From NCBI GenBank assembly GCA_021796905.1, contig JAKABK010000116.1, positions 1 to 6,468 on the forward strand: 6,468 bases of DNA, written 5' to 3'. A program made the position numbers and the translations under genes. Within the stretch, counting starts at the first letter, position 1. The number at the start of each line of letters is the position of its first letter. This DNA comes from Actinomycetes bacterium. Lineage in GTDB: Bacteria > Actinomycetota > Acidimicrobiia > Acidimicrobiales > Palsa-688. The notes beneath the pieces are model-generated. The model made no database searches, was not told where the DNA came from, and worked only from the letters and a program-made list of their open reading frames with translations. Of the stretch, positions 4,911 to 6,468 are shown one piece after another.

Positions 4911-6468
4911 GTGACCGTGCCCGCACCCCAGCCGAATCCGAGCCTGCCGCCAGCTCCAAATCTGACGGGGCCCCTGGCCCACTACCTCGCCCACCCCGGC
5001 GCCGAGACGACCCGGCTGCTCCGGCACTTCGCTCACCTCGTGGCGCACCTGGGTGTCACGGCCGGCCCGATCGTTCTTGGCGTCGGCCTGGCCATCACGC
5101 TCACGATGACGGTCGTCCGACGCGGCCAGGGTCGCCGGCTCACCGAGGGCGCCCGCCTCGTGCAGGTGCTCGCCCCGCCCGACGTCGACCCCCAGGGGGC
5201 ATCCACCCTGTGGACCAACCTGGTCGCGCTGCTGCGCCCTGCGTGGCGGCGGGCCCTCGGCGGCCAACCGCATTTGGCGTTCGAGCTCACCGCCTCCGAC
5301 GCCGGCCTGACGATCGCCTGGTGGGTGCCCGGCACCATCCCGCCCGGCCTGGTCGAGCGGGCCGTCGAGGCGGCCTGGCCCGGGGCGCGCACCGAGACCA
5401 TCCCCGCCGGCCCGCCGCTCGTCGGAGCCGGGGCGGCGACCGGCGGCACCCTCCGCCTCGCCCTTCCCGAGCACTACCCGCTGCGCGCCGAGCACAAGGT
5501 CGACCCCCTCCGCCCCCTCCTCGGCGCCCTCGACGCGATGCACGAGGCCGAGTCGGCCTGCGTGCAGATCCTGGCCCGCCCGGTCACCGGAAGGCGCCTC
5601 GGTCGATTGCACAAGGCGGCCGCAGCCCGGCGGGTCGGACGACCGGTCACCCGTCTCGCCCGCCTGATCGACCTGGTCACTCCCGGGCCCAGCACCCAGC
5701 CGGCCAACACCGACCCGTCCCGGTCCGCCGATGTGGCCGACATCTTGGACAAGGCCGCCCAGCCGTGCTGGGCCATCTGTGTCCGCTACGCGCTGTCCAC
5801 CACCGCCACCGACCGCCAAGCCGGCGCACGGCTGCGGGGCCGAGCCCACGCCGTCGCCTCGGCGTTCTCGCTGTTCGCCGGCCGGAACCGCCTCGACCGC
5901 CACCGGCTCCGTCACCCCGCCCAGGTCCTCGCCGAGCGGCGCTTCGGGCGGGGCGACCTGGTGTCGGTCGCCGAGCTGGCCGCCCTGGCGCACCTGCCCA
6001 CCGACCAGACCGTCCCCGGCCTGGCCCGGGCCGGGGCCAAGGCCGTCGCCCCTCCGCCCACCGTCGCCCGTCCCGCCGCACTTGCACCAGCGGCGACGTG
6101 CGTGCAAAGCCCGAAGGTGCTCGGCGACGCCCAGGCCGGAGGGCGCCGGCCGGTCACGCTCTCGGTCGCCGACGCCCGCTACCACCTCCACGTCATGGGA
6201 GCCACGGGCAGCGGCAAGTCGACGCTGCTCACCAACCTCGTGCTCTCCGACGTCGAGGCCGGCCGCGGGGTGGTGGTCATCGACCCCAAGGGCGACCTGA
6301 TCACTGACCTGTGCGACCGGCTCTCCGCAGGGGCCGAGTCCCGCACGGTGCTGATCGACCCCGAAGACCCCGACGCCGCGCCCATCCTCAACGTGCTGGC
6401 CGGCCCGGACCCCGACCTGGTCGTCGACAACCTGGTCGGGATCTTCCGTTCCATCTTCGCCGCCTTCT
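4911..6468 (+). CDS. VirD4/TraG-like or HerA-like coupling ATPase (3' end missing)
   Basis: The frame is open from GTG 4911 to the right edge; 519 residues are visible. A Pro-rich start is followed by one membrane helix (about 47-69) with a basic stop-transfer end (RRGQGRR). Residues ~122-164 form a small alpha/beta unit, LAFELTASDAGLTIAWWVPG (122-141) and onward, a type seen before the ATPase domain in some monoderm conjugation ATPases. The long middle part (~165-410) is helical and Arg/Ala-rich. The ATPase core begins with Walker A GATGSGKST (430-438, K436) and continues with VVVIDPKGDL (454-463) and LIDPEDPD..PILNVL (about 481-496). This order is characteristic of TraG/TraD/VirD4-like and HerA/TraM-recognition ATPases. 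The true Walker B and the C-terminal part lie beyond the window. Coupling proteins bring the relaxase-DNA complex to the secretion channel and pump DNA. Placement right after VirB4 fits. A second, HerA-like translocation ATPase is the main alternative. Confidence 0.85.
   Translation, partial: MTVPAPQPNPSLPPAPNLTGPLAHYLAHPGAETTRLLRHFAHLVAHLGVTAGPIVLGVGLAITLTMTVVRRGQGRRLTEGARLVQVLAPPDVDPQGASTLWTNLVALLRPAWRRALGGQPHLAFELTASDAGLTIAWWVPGTIPPGLVERAVEAAWPGARTETIPAGPPLVGAGAATGGTLRLALPEHYPLRAEHKVDPLRPLLGALDAMHEAESACVQILARPVTGRRLGRLHKAAAARRVGRPVTRLARLIDLVTPGPSTQPANTDPSRSADVADILDKAAQPCWAICVRYALSTTATDRQAGARLRGRAHAVASAFSLFAGRNRLDRHRLRHPAQVLAERRFGRGDLVSVAELAALAHLPTDQTVPGLARAGAKAVAPPPTVARPAALAPAATCVQSPKVLGDAQAGGRRPVTLSVADARYHLHVMGATGSGKSTLLTNLVLSDVEAGRGVVVIDPKGDLITDLCDRLSAGAESRTVLIDPEDPDAAPILNVLAGPDPDLVVDNLVGIFRSIFAAF

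Noticed and set aside
4803..6191. Long open frame of 462 codons on the minus strand
   Set aside because: It is Gly/Arg/Gln-rich without any domain, lies antisense to the coupling ATPase, and is the usual by-product of high GC at third codon positions. The other minus-strand frames (for example 895-2100 and 2136-3152) are rejected for the same reason.
5210..6307. Plus-strand open frame of 365 codons inside the coupling ATPase gene
   Set aside because: It is Arg/Pro-rich with no motif, whereas the overlapping frame from 4911 has a membrane helix, Walker A and IDPKGD motifs.

Overview
The window is one compact, very GC-rich block read entirely on the + strand. It holds five genes: two cut by the window edges and three complete. 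Base composition, third positions dominated by G or C, GTG starts and overlapping stop/start codons suggest a high-GC actinobacterium. The protein types are those of monoderm (Gram-positive) conjugation clusters. I cannot name the genus from the sequence alone.

Layout: (1) positions 1-485, the 3' part of a gene for a DNA-binding protein with a helix-turn-helix resembling sigma-factor region 4; (2) 488-958, a small secreted or membrane protein of the type IV secretion pilin type (VirB2/TrbC-like); (3) 961-2178, a polytopic VirB6/TrbL-like channel protein with a signal-anchor and a Pro/Thr/Gly linker; (4) 2175-3155, a PrgI-family (VirB3-like) membrane protein whose C-terminal two thirds resembles the N-terminal domain of VirB4 ATPases; (5) 3152-4885, a VirB4/TraE-like ATPase with intact Walker A and B motifs; (6) 4911 to beyond the right edge, a membrane-anchored VirD4/TraG-like or HerA-like coupling ATPase, cut shortly after Walker A and the first beta-strand aspartate motif.

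The genes look like one operon. The junctions are +2 nt, +2 nt, a 4-nt GTGA overlap, a 4-nt ATGA overlap and a 25-nt gap with its own Shine-Dalgarno sequence. No stretch over 300 bases lacks a gene, and I saw no RNA gene, IS element, CRISPR array, origin or attachment site. Together the products would make a reduced type IV secretion machine: pilin-like subunit, inner channel, VirB3/VirB4 motor and coupling ATPase. It most likely serves conjugation of an integrative element or plasmid. The relaxase, a VirB8-like protein and a VirB1-like peptidoglycan hydrolase, which would confirm this, are not in the window.

The class of system is known. The points most worth a second look are the sigma-like gene leading the operon, a perfect 8-bp inverted repeat just before the pilin ribosome site, the long extension before the pilin signal sequence with a duplicated Shine-Dalgarno-like element, the PrgI plus VirB4-N arrangement, and the unusual N-terminal region of the coupling ATPase.
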